Under the pieces are notes generated by a model. It had not been told where the DNA came from and made no database searches. It saw only the letters and a program-made list of their open reading frames with translations. From R-RK-3 sp031399085 (GTDB lineage Bacteria; Pseudomonadota; Alphaproteobacteria; Rhizobiales; Rhodomicrobiaceae), in the NCBI GenBank assembly GCA_031399085.1, contig JANNOQ010000105.1, positions 124,001 to 188,000 on the forward strand: a stretch of 64,000 bases of DNA. Reading direction: 5' to 3'. Both the position numbers and the translations under genes were made by a program. Below, one piece after another: positions 34,259 through 42,722 of this stretch; positions within the stretch are counted from its first letter, which is position 1, and each line of letters starts with the position of its first letter.

Positions 34259-35625
34259 GAGCGTTCCCCCAGGCCGGCAGGCAGCATGTTTTCACCAATT
34301 GACAGCGCGCGCGGCGCGGCTCCAAGGCTCTCGGACGAGCGCGACTGCCCCACCCGCAAAGCAAGTCCCGCCGCCGCGATGAAGAGCACGGCCTCGCAGG
34401 CAAAGACCGTTGAATAGGCCGTTAACGCATCGCCGGTCAAATAGCGCAGCAGATCGACGGACGCCGCGCCGAGAAATCCGCCAAGGCCGAAGGCGATGGC
34501 CTGCGCTGCGCCCCACAGGCCCATGCGCACGCCCTCCCGCTTCTCGCGGCCAGCCCCGGCTAGCGCCATCATCGAGCCGATCGCGGCAACGGCAAACGCG
34601 CCATTGGCAAAGCCCAGCAGCGCGACGGAGGCCTGGAGCGGCCAACTTGGCGCGGAATATCCCCCAATGGCGAGACCGAACAGCGCCAAGCCAGAGGCAA
34701 GGCAGCCGAACACCGTCCAGCCGCGCAGCGAGCCGAGCCAGCGCCCGCCGATTACGGTGGCGATAAGCCCGATGAGAACCATCCCGATCAGAACGCCGCC
34801 ATGCTGCACGCCGGCAAGCTGCGTCGACTCGCCGGGCGTATAGCCGAAGATGGTTCCAGCAAAAGGTTCGAGGATGAGGTCCTGCGCGCTGTAGGCCAGC
34901 ATCGACAGAAAAATGAACAGCGTGAATGTGCGCGCTTCCGGCTCGTCCCAGATTTGGCGCAGGGCGGTAAAGAACGGGATTTTCGGCGCGGCTTGCGCCT
35001 CCGGCTCGTCAGGAAGCGCCGCGCCGCGTTTGGGCTCGACGCCCCAGACGGCGGCGAGCGCGATCAGCAGCGCCGTTGCCGACACGGCCGCCGACACCGC
35101 AACCAGCCGCTCGGGCGAAAACGGATCGAGGAAATGTCCGGCAAGTCCCGCCGTGACGATAAAGCCGGCAAGCATCATCACCCAGACGATGGTTGCCGCC
35201 GCCGCGCGCCGCCCCGGCGCGACGCGCTTGGCCAAAAGGACAAGCAGCGAGGTGCCCGCCGCGCTGACGCCGACACCGATCATGGCGAAAGCGAGTGTGG
35301 CCAGCGCCAACCCCGCGATGAAATTTGTCGCCATCCAAACGGTTGCAGCCGCTGCCAGCACGCCGCCAAGCGAAAGCACAACCATCCCGCCGAGAATCCA
35401 CGGCGTGCGCCGTCCGCCGACATCGGAGCCATGCCCCATGCGCGGACGTGTGATCTGCACGGCGTAATGCAGCGCCACCAGCAACCCCGGCAGCAGGGCC
35501 GCAAGCTGTAACTCGACGACCATCACGCGGTTCAAGGTCGAGGTGGTCAGCACGACGACCGCGCCAAGCGCGGTCTGAACGAGCCCGAGTTTGACGATGC
35601 CGAGCCAGCCGAGCGGCGATTGCAT
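34255..35625 (-). CDS. PucC-family membrane protein Bch2 (ORF428-like), BCD transporter family
   Basis: 456 residues, about 12 membrane helices of the major-facilitator fold. It carries PucC-family landmarks: LVQTALGAVVVLTTSTLNRVMVVEL near the start, ITRPRMGHGSDVGGRRTPWI in the first cytoplasmic loop and a QDLILEPFAGTIFG region in the second half. Its place between bchG and bchP is that of bch2/ORF428 in other phototrophs. Proposed role: delivery of bacteriochlorophyll to complexes. ATG 35625 overlaps the bchG stop (TGATG). Confidence 0.92.
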   Translation of the reverse strand: MQSPLGWLGIVKLGLVQTALGAVVVLTTSTLNRVMVVELQLAALLPGLLVALHYAVQITRPRMGHGSDVGGRRTPWILGGMVVLSLGGVLAAAATVWMATNFIAGLALATLAFAMIGVGVSAAGTSLLVLLAKRVAPGRRAAAATIVWVMMLAGFIVTAGLAGHFLDPFSPERLVAVSAAVSATALLIALAAVWGVEPKRGAALPDEPEAQAAPKIPFFTALRQIWDEPEARTFTLFIFLSMLAYSAQDLILEPFAGTIFGYTPGESTQLAGVQHGGVLIGMVLIGLIATVIGGRWLGSLRGWTVFGCLASGLALFGLAIGGYSAPSWPLQASVALLGFANGAFAVAAIGSMMALAGAGREKREGVRMGLWGAAQAIAFGLGGFLGAASVDLLRYLTGDALTAYSTVFACEAVLFIAAAGLALRVGQSRSSESLGAAPRALSIGENMLPAGLGERS

Positions 35626-36545
35626 CACAAGCCCTCCATGACCAGCGAGCTGACGGCATAGGCGCTGATCAGCATTCCGATGACGTAAAGCGTGGTGCCG
35701 GTGGCATTGTAAAGCGGCGCGCGCTCGCGCGGATTTTGCAGCAGCCAGGCCATCAGCCCGAGCTGCACAATAAGGGAAACGAGGATCGCCAAGCCATGCC
35801 AAGGCCGTCCCCAGGAGAGAAGCAGGGCTGCCACAATGATTTGCGGGACCGCCATGACCACGCAGGCGAGCCGCGCGGCGTTTTCCGCGCCAAGCTGAAC
35901 GGGAAGGCTGCGCACGTCCATCCGCTTGTCGCCCTCGATGGATTTGAAATCGTTCAGCGTCATGATGCCGTGGGCGCCCGCGCTGTAAAGCGTCGCCAGG
36001 ACGACGATTCGCCAGTCGGGGAAGACGCCGAGCATGATGGCCGCGCCGGTGAACCAGGGCAGCCCCTCATAGCAGCCCGCGACAGCTGCGTTGCCCCACC
36101 ACCCGTTCATTTTCAGGCGAAACGGCGGCGCGCTATAGGCCCAGGCGAGCGCCAGGCCAAACGCGGCGGCGAGAAAGGCCCAAAGGCCGAGATAGGCGGC
36201 GACGGCGAGCGAAAGCGCGGTCCAGATTTGCGCGATGACGAGGCCCCAGCGGCCGGGAATGCGCCCCGAGGGGATCGGCCGGTTCGGCTCGTTGATGGCG
36301 TCGACATGTCGGTCGAACCAGTCGTTCACGGCCTGGCTCGTACCGCAGACGAGTGGCCCCGCAAGCAGGACGCCGAGCAGAACCTCGAACCAGCGTTCGC
36401 TTGCTGGCACGCCGGATGAAGCGATCCCGCAGCCATAGGCCCACATCGGGGCAAACCAGGTGATAGGCTTCAGCAGCTCAAGGACGGCAAGCGGCCTCGG
36501 ACGCGAGGGCAGGGATGCGGTCAGAGCAGGTTGATCCATTATCAT
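35625..36545 (-). CDS. bchG: Bacteriochlorophyll synthase (geranylgeranyltransferase) BchG
   Basis: 306 residues of the UbiA prenyltransferase family: several membrane helices, the Asp-rich prenyl-binding motif NDWFDRHVDAINEPNRPIPSG and the second Asp region TLNDFKSIEGDKRMDVRSLP. It attaches the geranylgeranyl group to bacteriochlorophyllide a. First gene of the bchG-bch2-bchP-tspO-bchIDO run, directly after a PpsR-type promoter. The second codon is also followed by an ATG (MIMD), either of which may be the start. Confidence 0.96.
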   Translation of the reverse strand: MIMDQPALTASLPSRPRPLAVLELLKPITWFAPMWAYGCGIASSGVPASERWFEVLLGVLLAGPLVCGTSQAVNDWFDRHVDAINEPNRPIPSGRIPGRWGLVIAQIWTALSLAVAAYLGLWAFLAAAFGLALAWAYSAPPFRLKMNGWWGNAAVAGCYEGLPWFTGAAIMLGVFPDWRIVVLATLYSAGAHGIMTLNDFKSIEGDKRMDVRSLPVQLGAENAARLACVVMAVPQIIVAALLLSWGRPWHGLAILVSLIVQLGLMAWLLQNPRERAPLYNATGTTLYVIGMLISAYAVSSLVMEGL

Positions 36546-36577
36546 GCCTTAGTCGCGCCGGAAGCGGGTGACGGGCG

Positions 36578-36623
36578 ATGATAAAAGTGACGGTATGATG
36601 TGTCAACGAAGGTTTACACATCA
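36578..36623 (-). promoter_or_regulatory. bchG promoter overlapping a PpsR/CrtJ operator
   Basis: On the minus strand TTGACA (36601-36606), 17 bases, TATCAT (36578-36583) is a near-consensus promoter, 33 bases before the bchG start. The operator TGT-N12-ACA at 36601-36618 covers the -35 box and sits in a larger dyad, TGATGTGT (36596-36603) and ACACATCA (36616-36623). A single operator is seen here, unlike the pairs elsewhere. Confidence 0.75.
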
Positions 36624-36632
36624 TCGCGCGGC

Positions 36633-38057
36633 TCAATGGCTGTTTTGATTATTATCTAGCTCGCCAAGGCCATGGCGGCGGAGCTTGACATAAAAACTCT
36701 GCCGGCTAAGTCCCAGCATCTCGGCCGCCGATGCGCGATTGTCGCCGGTCAGCTCGAGCGCCGCCTCGATGCACATCTGTTCAATGATATCGGTGGTTTC
36801 GCGCACGAGATCGCGCAGCGGCATCCGGCCGACCAGATCCTTGAGCTGCTCGAAGGAACGCGGGCCGGCCGCACCTCGCTCACCGGCTATCGGCGTGTGC
36901 AGCTTGCGCATGGTGATGCCGTAGCAGGGAATATCGCCGCCAAGCACCGCGACTGCCGAAACTTCGACGTCTTCCCGGGCGCCAAACTCGCCCCGAGCGA
37001 CGGTTGCAAAGCGCCTCACCGAACCGTTTGCTCGCAAATTAGAGATCAAAACATCGACATCGACATCGACCCGCCCGAGCCAGCGGTCGATTTTTTCGCC
37101 CCTGGCCTGGTCCTCGGTGACGAGCTGGGCAAGCTCCAGAAACGCCGCATTGGCCATCATGATATGCCGATGCTCGTCGATCACGACGAAGCCGTCCGGC
37201 ATATCGGTAATCACCGCTTGAAGCGCGGCCTTTTCCGGCGTGATCTCGGTCGCCTGATGACCGGCGCCAAGCGGCGCCAAACGCAGAAGGTAATGCAGCG
37301 ATGTGTCCTGGCGGAAAAGCGAGGCCAGAAGAGAGAAATTTCTGTCCGTCTCGGCCAATCGCACTTGGATTTCGTTGACGCGCGGGGAAGAGCGCAGCTC
37401 GGCAAACGCGGTTTCGGCGGCGCGAGCGCTCGATTCGTCGAGCAGATCGCCAAAAGTCCTGCCGATGAGGCGCGAAGCACCGTTGACGATCAGCTTTGTC
37501 GCAGCCGGGTTGGCGTCGACCACCTTCATGCTCCCGGCATCGAGAACGACGAGCGCCTCGGTCGAGAGCTGGAACAAGGTCTGATAGCGGGTTTCCGCCT
37601 GCCGCAGCCGCGCATATTCGCGTTCCATTTCCGCCTGAGCGGAAAGGAGTTTTTGCTGCAGAACAGCCATCGGACGCAAATCCCTCCCCAGCGCGACTAT
37701 GTTTCCCTCGGCGCCAACGCGGATGGCGGAATAACGGATCGGGATGTCGTCGCCCTGTTTCGACACATGGTTCACATGACGCCATTTTGACGCCAATGTT
37801 GCCTGCGATTCCTGCAGCATTTGCTCGACCTTGGGCCGGCTTTCGACAGTCACGACATCGCGCCACTCCCGGCCGACCCATTCGCCGGAAGCGTGCTCCA
37901 GCACGGAGTCGCCGCCAAGCGCGAAATCGCGGATAATTCCCTGCTTGTCGAGGACGAGGGTAAGATCGGAAGATGCGGCAACGAGTTGGGCCACCGTACC
38001 GGCGTCCAAATCACCGAACGTTTTTTTGGGCGCTTTGAAATGTCTCACGGCCTTCAT
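36633..38057 (-). CDS. ppsR: Transcriptional repressor PpsR/CrtJ
   Basis: 474 residues: an N-terminal PAS-like domain (about 20-125), a coiled Q-linker (AEMEREYARLRQAETRYQ), two PAS domains (about 155-260 and 275-385) and a C-terminal Fis-type helix-turn-helix (NRASAAEMLGLSRQSFYVKLRRHG). It represses bch, crt and puf genes under oxygen by binding TGT-N12-ACA. It has two cysteines, Cys378 and Cys429 (just before the HTH); the linker cysteine of Rhodobacter (position about 250) is absent. Co-oriented with and 47 bases downstream of aerR. Confidence 0.95.
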   Translation of the reverse strand: MKAVRHFKAPKKTFGDLDAGTVAQLVAASSDLTLVLDKQGIIRDFALGGDSVLEHASGEWVGREWRDVVTVESRPKVEQMLQESQATLASKWRHVNHVSKQGDDIPIRYSAIRVGAEGNIVALGRDLRPMAVLQQKLLSAQAEMEREYARLRQAETRYQTLFQLSTEALVVLDAGSMKVVDANPAATKLIVNGASRLIGRTFGDLLDESSARAAETAFAELRSSPRVNEIQVRLAETDRNFSLLASLFRQDTSLHYLLRLAPLGAGHQATEITPEKAALQAVITDMPDGFVVIDEHRHIMMANAAFLELAQLVTEDQARGEKIDRWLGRVDVDVDVLISNLRANGSVRRFATVARGEFGAREDVEVSAVAVLGGDIPCYGITMRKLHTPIAGERGAAGPRSFEQLKDLVGRMPLRDLVRETTDIIEQMCIEAALELTGDNRASAAEMLGLSRQSFYVKLRRHGLGELDNNQNSH

Positions 38058-38104
38058 TCGGCATCGGCGACAGCGCCTGAACCCGACCTTTCTATGACGA
38101 GCCT

Positions 38105-39025
38105 TTAAGTTGGTCTTCCAGTAACGCTTTCCAAGGCGGTTTCAGCGAATTTGACGGCCTCATGAGCATCGCCGACTATAAAATCCGCGCCAATGGATTG
38201 TCTAAGCTCGGGCGACAGCGAAAAAGCATTGCCGCCAACCACGATTTGTACGGATTGATTTTTGCTGCAGGCGCGGACTGCCTTGATAGTGGAATGCAAG
38301 GTGTCGAGCAAGCGCTCTGAGCTGAGCGAAAAGCCGATGAGCGCGAACCAATGTTCGGCAACCGCGGCTTCGATCTGTGCAAGGTCGAGGTTGGGGGTGC
38401 CGATCACATGCCAGCCCTCGCGGCGGAAGAATTCCGAGACCATCAGCAAGCCGAACGTATGCTGCTCGCCGGGCGTCGGCAAGAGCAGAACGCGCCGCCC
38501 CGGCGCGCTCGCGCCGCGCTCCAGCTCGAATGTAAACTTGTGTAAAACCTGTTGAAGCCGCGAGGTGCCGATCGTCACATCGACGAAATCGATTTCATCG
38601 CAATCCCATAGCTCACCCAGCTTGCGGGCCGTGGGCGCGAGCAAATTCAGAAGCAGCGCCTCAAGATCGGCGCCCTTGTGCAGCAGCGCATTGACATAGC
38701 TCGCGGCAACATCGGCTTCCTGACTGACAACCAAGCGTGCAAATTCCCCGACATGCTCTGACAATTCGGGTATGGCTTTACCGCGATGGTGCTGTTCTTG
38801 AGACCTGGCTTGCTTGTGCACGAGCATCAGCCGTGGGATGATTTCGCCTTCGACGACATGCTCAAGCCGGTTCTGAAGCTGCTGCTCGTCCTTTTGAAGC
38901 TCGCGCCCGCCATTCACATAGCGGCGATCGAAACAAACTTCTTCCTGAAGCGCGGTATTCGCAGATCTCGAACCGGCGTTCGCAGCGCCGCCGTCGCTCG
39001 CATGGGTATGTCTGGAGCCCGCCAT
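38105..39025 (-). CDS. aerR: Cobalamin-binding antirepressor AerR/PpaA
   Basis: 306 residues. An N-terminal helical B12-binding-like cap (about 80-180, with LWDCDEIDFVDVTIGTSRL) precedes a Rossmann B12 domain beginning RRVLLLPTPGEQHTFGLLMV. The GEQHTFG motif with its His is typical of AerR/PpaA in place of the DxHxxG motif. AerR binds B12 in a light-dependent manner and counteracts PpsR/CrtJ. ATG 39025 is chosen because GGGGTGAG precedes it; GTG 39034 is an alternative. Probably co-transcribed with ppsR. Confidence 0.93.
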   Translation of the reverse strand: MAGSRHTHASDGGAANAGSRSANTALQEEVCFDRRYVNGGRELQKDEQQLQNRLEHVVEGEIIPRLMLVHKQARSQEQHHRGKAIPELSEHVGEFARLVVSQEADVAASYVNALLHKGADLEALLLNLLAPTARKLGELWDCDEIDFVDVTIGTSRLQQVLHKFTFELERGASAPGRRVLLLPTPGEQHTFGLLMVSEFFRREGWHVIGTPNLDLAQIEAAVAEHWFALIGFSLSSERLLDTLHSTIKAVRACSKNQSVQIVVGGNAFSLSPELRQSIGADFIVGDAHEAVKFAETALESVTGRPT

Positions 39026-39226
39026 GCATCTCACCCCGTTTGTTCGCTACGGGTGAACGCGAGCCATCGCCCCCGTTCAGGCCGTTCCCTCGATCGTCAG
39101 GCAAGCGCTTGTTTCAACGTGCGCTTTTTCGCTGTGCCAATTATGCACGAACTGTAACGGCTCGCAAATTGAAAAGCAGCGAGGTCGGGAGGTAGCTTAC
39201 CCCCATAGTACCTGCGGGCGCCGCAC

Positions 39227-39293
39227 TGTCAAAATTAATTTACGGCTTGACTGTCAGGCTAGGTTGACAGCACCTTTTCGGGGCAATTAGACT
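39227..39293 (+). promoter_or_regulatory. bchF promoter with PpsR/CrtJ operators
   Basis: TGT-N12-ACA at 39252-39269 is exact; a degenerate copy TGT-N12-ACG lies at 39227-39244, seven bases away. A likely promoter TTGACA (39264-39269), 18 bases, TAGACT (39288-39293) overlaps the exact site. It lies in the 323-base gap between aerR and bchF (39026-39348), which otherwise holds no gene. It would control the long bchF-to-hemA run. Confidence 0.72.
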
Positions 39294-39348
39294 ATTAAAG
39301 CAATTCGCTGGCAGGCTGCCCAAGGCGCCGCCGCGAGGAAGGGGAGCC

Positions 39349-39864
39349 ATGACCGCCAGCCGGACGTTGCGCCAAACGCCGCCCCTCTACTCTGCGGAGG
39401 AACGGTTGCGCCGTGATTCAACGCCATGGACGCTGGTGCAGGGGCTGCTCGCGCCGTTCCAATTCCTGGTGTTCATCATCAGCCTTGTCCTTGTGCTGCG
39501 CTATCTTTCGACCGGCGAAGGGCTCGAGGCGGCGACCGTGTCGATCGTGATCAAGACCTTGGTGCTCTACACGATCATGGTGACCGGGGCGATCTGGGAA
39601 AAGGTGGTTTTCGGGCGCTATCTGTTCGCGCCGGCCTTCTTTTGGGAAGACGTTTTCAGCATGCTGGTGCTGGCCTTGCACACGGCTTACCTCGCCGCGC
39701 TATTCGGCGGCTTTCTATCCGCGCGGGAGCAAATGCTACTCGCACTCGCGGCCTATTTTGCCTATGTGATCAACGCGACACAGTTCGTGCTGAAATTGCG
39801 CGCCGCCCGCCGCGAACAGCCGGCCTCGGTCCGTCACGGCTCTCTGGCTGAGGTGACTGGATGA
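39349..39864 (+). CDS. bchF: 3-vinyl bacteriochlorophyllide hydratase BchF
   Basis: 171 residues with four membrane segments and the BchF landmarks YSAEERLRRDSTPWTLVQ, IWEKVVFGRYLFAPAFFWED and YVINATQFVLKLRAAR. It hydrates the C3-vinyl group of (bacterio)chlorophyllide. First gene of the operon; its stop overlaps the bchN start (ATGA). Confidence 0.96.
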   Translation: MTASRTLRQTPPLYSAEERLRRDSTPWTLVQGLLAPFQFLVFIISLVLVLRYLSTGEGLEAATVSIVIKTLVLYTIMVTGAIWEKVVFGRYLFAPAFFWEDVFSMLVLALHTAYLAALFGGFLSAREQMLLALAAYFAYVINATQFVLKLRAARREQPASVRHGSLAEVTG

Positions 39865-41150
39865 GCGTTGCGGGGGCGGGGACGGTCATGCGCGAAGGCG
39901 CCGGATGCGCGGAGCCGGTGGTTCTGCGCCAGCGCGGCCAACGCGAGGTGTTTTGCGGGCTGACCAGCATCGTCTGGCTGCACCGCAAGATCCCGGATGC
40001 GTTTTTCCTCGTGGTCGGCTCGCGCACTTGTGCCCATCTCATCCAATCCGCCGCCGGCGTGATGATCTTCGCCGAGCCGCGATTCGCCACCGCCATCATC
40101 GAAGAGCGCGACCTGGCGGGGCTCGCTGATATCGACGTCGAGCTGGACCGGGTCGTCGGCCAACTCCTCGCCCGCCGCCCGGACATAAGGATGCTGTTTT
40201 TGGTCGGCTCCTGCCCGTCGGAGGTCATCAAGCTCGACCTGGCGCGGGCGGCCTCGCGGCTGTCGCAAATCCACATGCCGCAAGTCCGGGTCGTCAACTA
40301 TTCCGGCAGCGGCATTGAGACGACATTCACGCAAGGCGAAGACACCTGCCTTGCCGCGCTCACGGGTCATCTCGAAGACGCCCCGGCCGAAGAACGCTCG
40401 CTGCTGGTGGCGGGCTGCCTGCCGGATATCGTCGAAGACCAGTTCCGCCGAATATTCGAGGAGCTGGGTATCGGCCCCGTGCAATTCCTGCCGTCGCGCA
40501 GCAGCCTGACGCTGCCCAAAGTCGGGCGCGGGACGCGGGTGCTTTTCGCCCAGCCTTTCCTTGGTGAGACCGCGCAGGCGCTGGCCAAACGCGGCGCGCA
40601 ATTGCTGACCGCCCCGTTCCCCTTCGGCGCCGAAGGCACAGCCCTTTGGCTGAAGGCTGCGGCGGATGCCTGGGGCATTCCAGACACGAACTTCCGCAAG
40701 GCTATCGCGCCGCGCCGCGAACGCGCCCAGCGCGCGCTCCAGCATTATCGCGAGACGCTGGCGGGCAAGCGCATCTTCTTCTTCCCCGACACGCAGATGG
40801 AGCCCTCGCTCGCCCGCTTCCTCAATCGTGAGCTTGGCATGGAGTTGATCGAGGTCGGCTCGCCCTATCTCAACCGCCAGCTTGTGGATAGCGAACTGGC
40901 GCTCCTGCCGGACGGCGTCACCCTCAGCGAAGGCCAGGATGTCGAAATGCAGCTCGACCGCTGCCGCGCCGCCCAGCCGGACCTTGTCGTCTGCGGCCTG
41001 GGGCTTGCCAATCCGCTGGAAGCTGAAGGCATCACCACCAAATGGGCGATCGAGCTGGTGTTCTCGCCGGTGCACGGCTTCGAGCAGGCGGGCGATCTGG
41101 CTGAACTCTTTGCACGCCCGCTCGTGCGCGGCGAGAGGCTGAAGGTCTAA
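39861..41150 (+). CDS. bchN: Light-independent protochlorophyllide reductase subunit N
   Basis: 429 residues. Nitrogenase-like subunit of the dark-operative protochlorophyllide oxidoreductase. Three cysteines that ligate the [4Fe-4S] cluster shared with BchB are visible: Cys32 (EVFCGLTS), Cys57 (SRTCAHL) and one in VGSCPSEV. With BchB and BchL it reduces ring D of protochlorophyllide. Overlaps bchF; bchB starts 3 bases after its stop. Confidence 0.97.
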   Translation: MSVAGAGTVMREGAGCAEPVVLRQRGQREVFCGLTSIVWLHRKIPDAFFLVVGSRTCAHLIQSAAGVMIFAEPRFATAIIEERDLAGLADIDVELDRVVGQLLARRPDIRMLFLVGSCPSEVIKLDLARAASRLSQIHMPQVRVVNYSGSGIETTFTQGEDTCLAALTGHLEDAPAEERSLLVAGCLPDIVEDQFRRIFEELGIGPVQFLPSRSSLTLPKVGRGTRVLFAQPFLGETAQALAKRGAQLLTAPFPFGAEGTALWLKAAADAWGIPDTNFRKAIAPRRERAQRALQHYRETLAGKRIFFFPDTQMEPSLARFLNRELGMELIEVGSPYLNRQLVDSELALLPDGVTLSEGQDVEMQLDRCRAAQPDLVVCGLGLANPLEAEGITTKWAIELVFSPVHGFEQAGDLAELFARPLVRGERLKV

Positions 41151-41153
41151 GCC

Positions 41154-42722
41154 ATGCAGCTCACCGTGTGGACATATGAAGGCCCCCCGCATGTCGGCGC
41201 GATGCGAATCGCGACGGGGATGAAGGGCGTCCATTACGTGCTCCATGCACCGCAGGGCGACACTTATGCCGACCTGCTGTTCACCATGATCGAACGGCGC
41301 AACCACCGCCCGCCCGTGACTTACACCACCTTCCAGGCGCGTGACCTCGGCGGCGACACAGCCGAGCTGTTCAAGCGCGCGGCGCAGGACGCTTATGAGC
41401 GTTTCAAGCCGGAGGTAATGCTGGTCGGTTCTTCCTGCACGGCGGAGCTGATCCAGGACGATCCCGGCGGTCTGGCCAAGGCGCTTGGCCTGCCGATCCC
41501 GGTGGTGGCGCTGGAGCTGCCGTCGTACCAGAAGAAAGAAAATTGGGGCGCTGCGGAAACCTTCTATCAGCTCGTGCGCGCCGTCGCCGGGCCGAACGCG
41601 CCGGCGCCGGGCACCGAACGTCCCGCCCGCGCCGACGGCGCTCGGCCCTCCTGCAATCTGCTTGGCCCTACAGCGCTCGGCTTCCGTCACCGCGATGACG
41701 TCACAGAGATACGCGGGCTTCTGGAAAAGCTCGGCGTCGATGTCCGCGTTGTTGCGCCGCTGGACGCCACGCCTTCAGACATCGCCCGCATCGGCGAGGC
41801 CGATTTCAACGTCGTGCTGTATCCCGAGATCGCGCAGACCGCCGCAACCTGGCTGAAGCGCACCTTCCGCCAGCCGGTCGTTTCGACGGTGCCGATCGGC
41901 GTGAATGCGACGCGGGACTTCATCGACGAGGTTTGCAGCGTCGCGGGGATCGACAAATCCGCCGCGCTCGAAGCCCAATCGCGGCTGCCCTGGTACTCGC
42001 GCTCGGTCGACTCGAACTACCTCACCGGCAAGCGCGTCTTCATTTTCGCCGATGCCAGCCACGCCATCGCCGCCGCCCGCATCGCCACCGAAGAACTCGG
42101 CTTCGCGCTGGCGGGCCTTGGCACCTACAGCCGTGAATTTGCCCGCGACGTGCGCGCGGCGGGCGAAAAATATGGCGTCGAAGCGCTGATCACCGACGAT
42201 TATCTCGAAGTCGAGCAGCGCATGGTCGAGCTGCAACCCGAAATGGTGCTCGGCACGCAGATGGAGCGGCATATCGCCAAGCGTCTGGGCATCCCTTGCG
42301 CCGTCATTTCCGCCCCGGTGCATGTGCAGGATTTCCCGGCCCGCTACTCGCCGCAAATGGGCTTCGAGGGCGCGAACGTCATTTTCGACAATTGGGTCCA
42401 CCCTTTGATGATGGGCCTTGAAGAGCATCTGTTGACGCTCTTCCGAGACGATCCCGAATTTCACGACGGCGCCAAGGCGTCGCACCTGGCCTCCGTCGAG
42501 GGCACGGCGGAGCGGGTGCAAGACGTAGCCCCGGTTCCGCAACCCGCACAGCAAGACGCCATCATCGCCTGGAACGCCGAGGCTGAGACCGAGCTACGCA
42601 AAATCCCGTTCTTCGTGCGCGGCAAGGCGCGGCGAAACACCGAAAATTATGCCCGCGAGCAGGGCGTCGCGACAATCAGCGTGGAGACGCTATACGATGC
42701 AAAAGCCCATTTCGGCCGCTAA
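41154..42722 (+). CDS. bchB: Light-independent protochlorophyllide reductase subunit B
   Basis: 522 residues. N-terminus MQLTVWTYEGPPHVGAMRI; Asp36 (APQGDTYAD) is the unusual fourth, oxygen ligand to the NB cluster known from Rhodobacter. The C-terminal PCP_red domain (ETELRKIPFFVRGKARRNTE) is present. Its end overlaps the bchH start by 26 bases. Confidence 0.97.
   Translation: MQLTVWTYEGPPHVGAMRIATGMKGVHYVLHAPQGDTYADLLFTMIERRNHRPPVTYTTFQARDLGGDTAELFKRAAQDAYERFKPEVMLVGSSCTAELIQDDPGGLAKALGLPIPVVALELPSYQKKENWGAAETFYQLVRAVAGPNAPAPGTERPARADGARPSCNLLGPTALGFRHRDDVTEIRGLLEKLGVDVRVVAPLDATPSDIARIGEADFNVVLYPEIAQTAATWLKRTFRQPVVSTVPIGVNATRDFIDEVCSVAGIDKSAALEAQSRLPWYSRSVDSNYLTGKRVFIFADASHAIAAARIATEELGFALAGLGTYSREFARDVRAAGEKYGVEALITDDYLEVEQRMVELQPEMVLGTQMERHIAKRLGIPCAVISAPVHVQDFPARYSPQMGFEGANVIFDNWVHPLMMGLEEHLLTLFRDDPEFHDGAKASHLASVEGTAERVQDVAPVPQPAQQDAIIAWNAEAETELRKIPFFVRGKARRNTENYAREQGVATISVETLYDAKAHFGR

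Noticed and set aside
39834..41690. 618-codon minus-strand frame opposite bchN
   Set aside because: Shadow of bchN/bchB in a GC-rich genome; no motif and no ribosome site.
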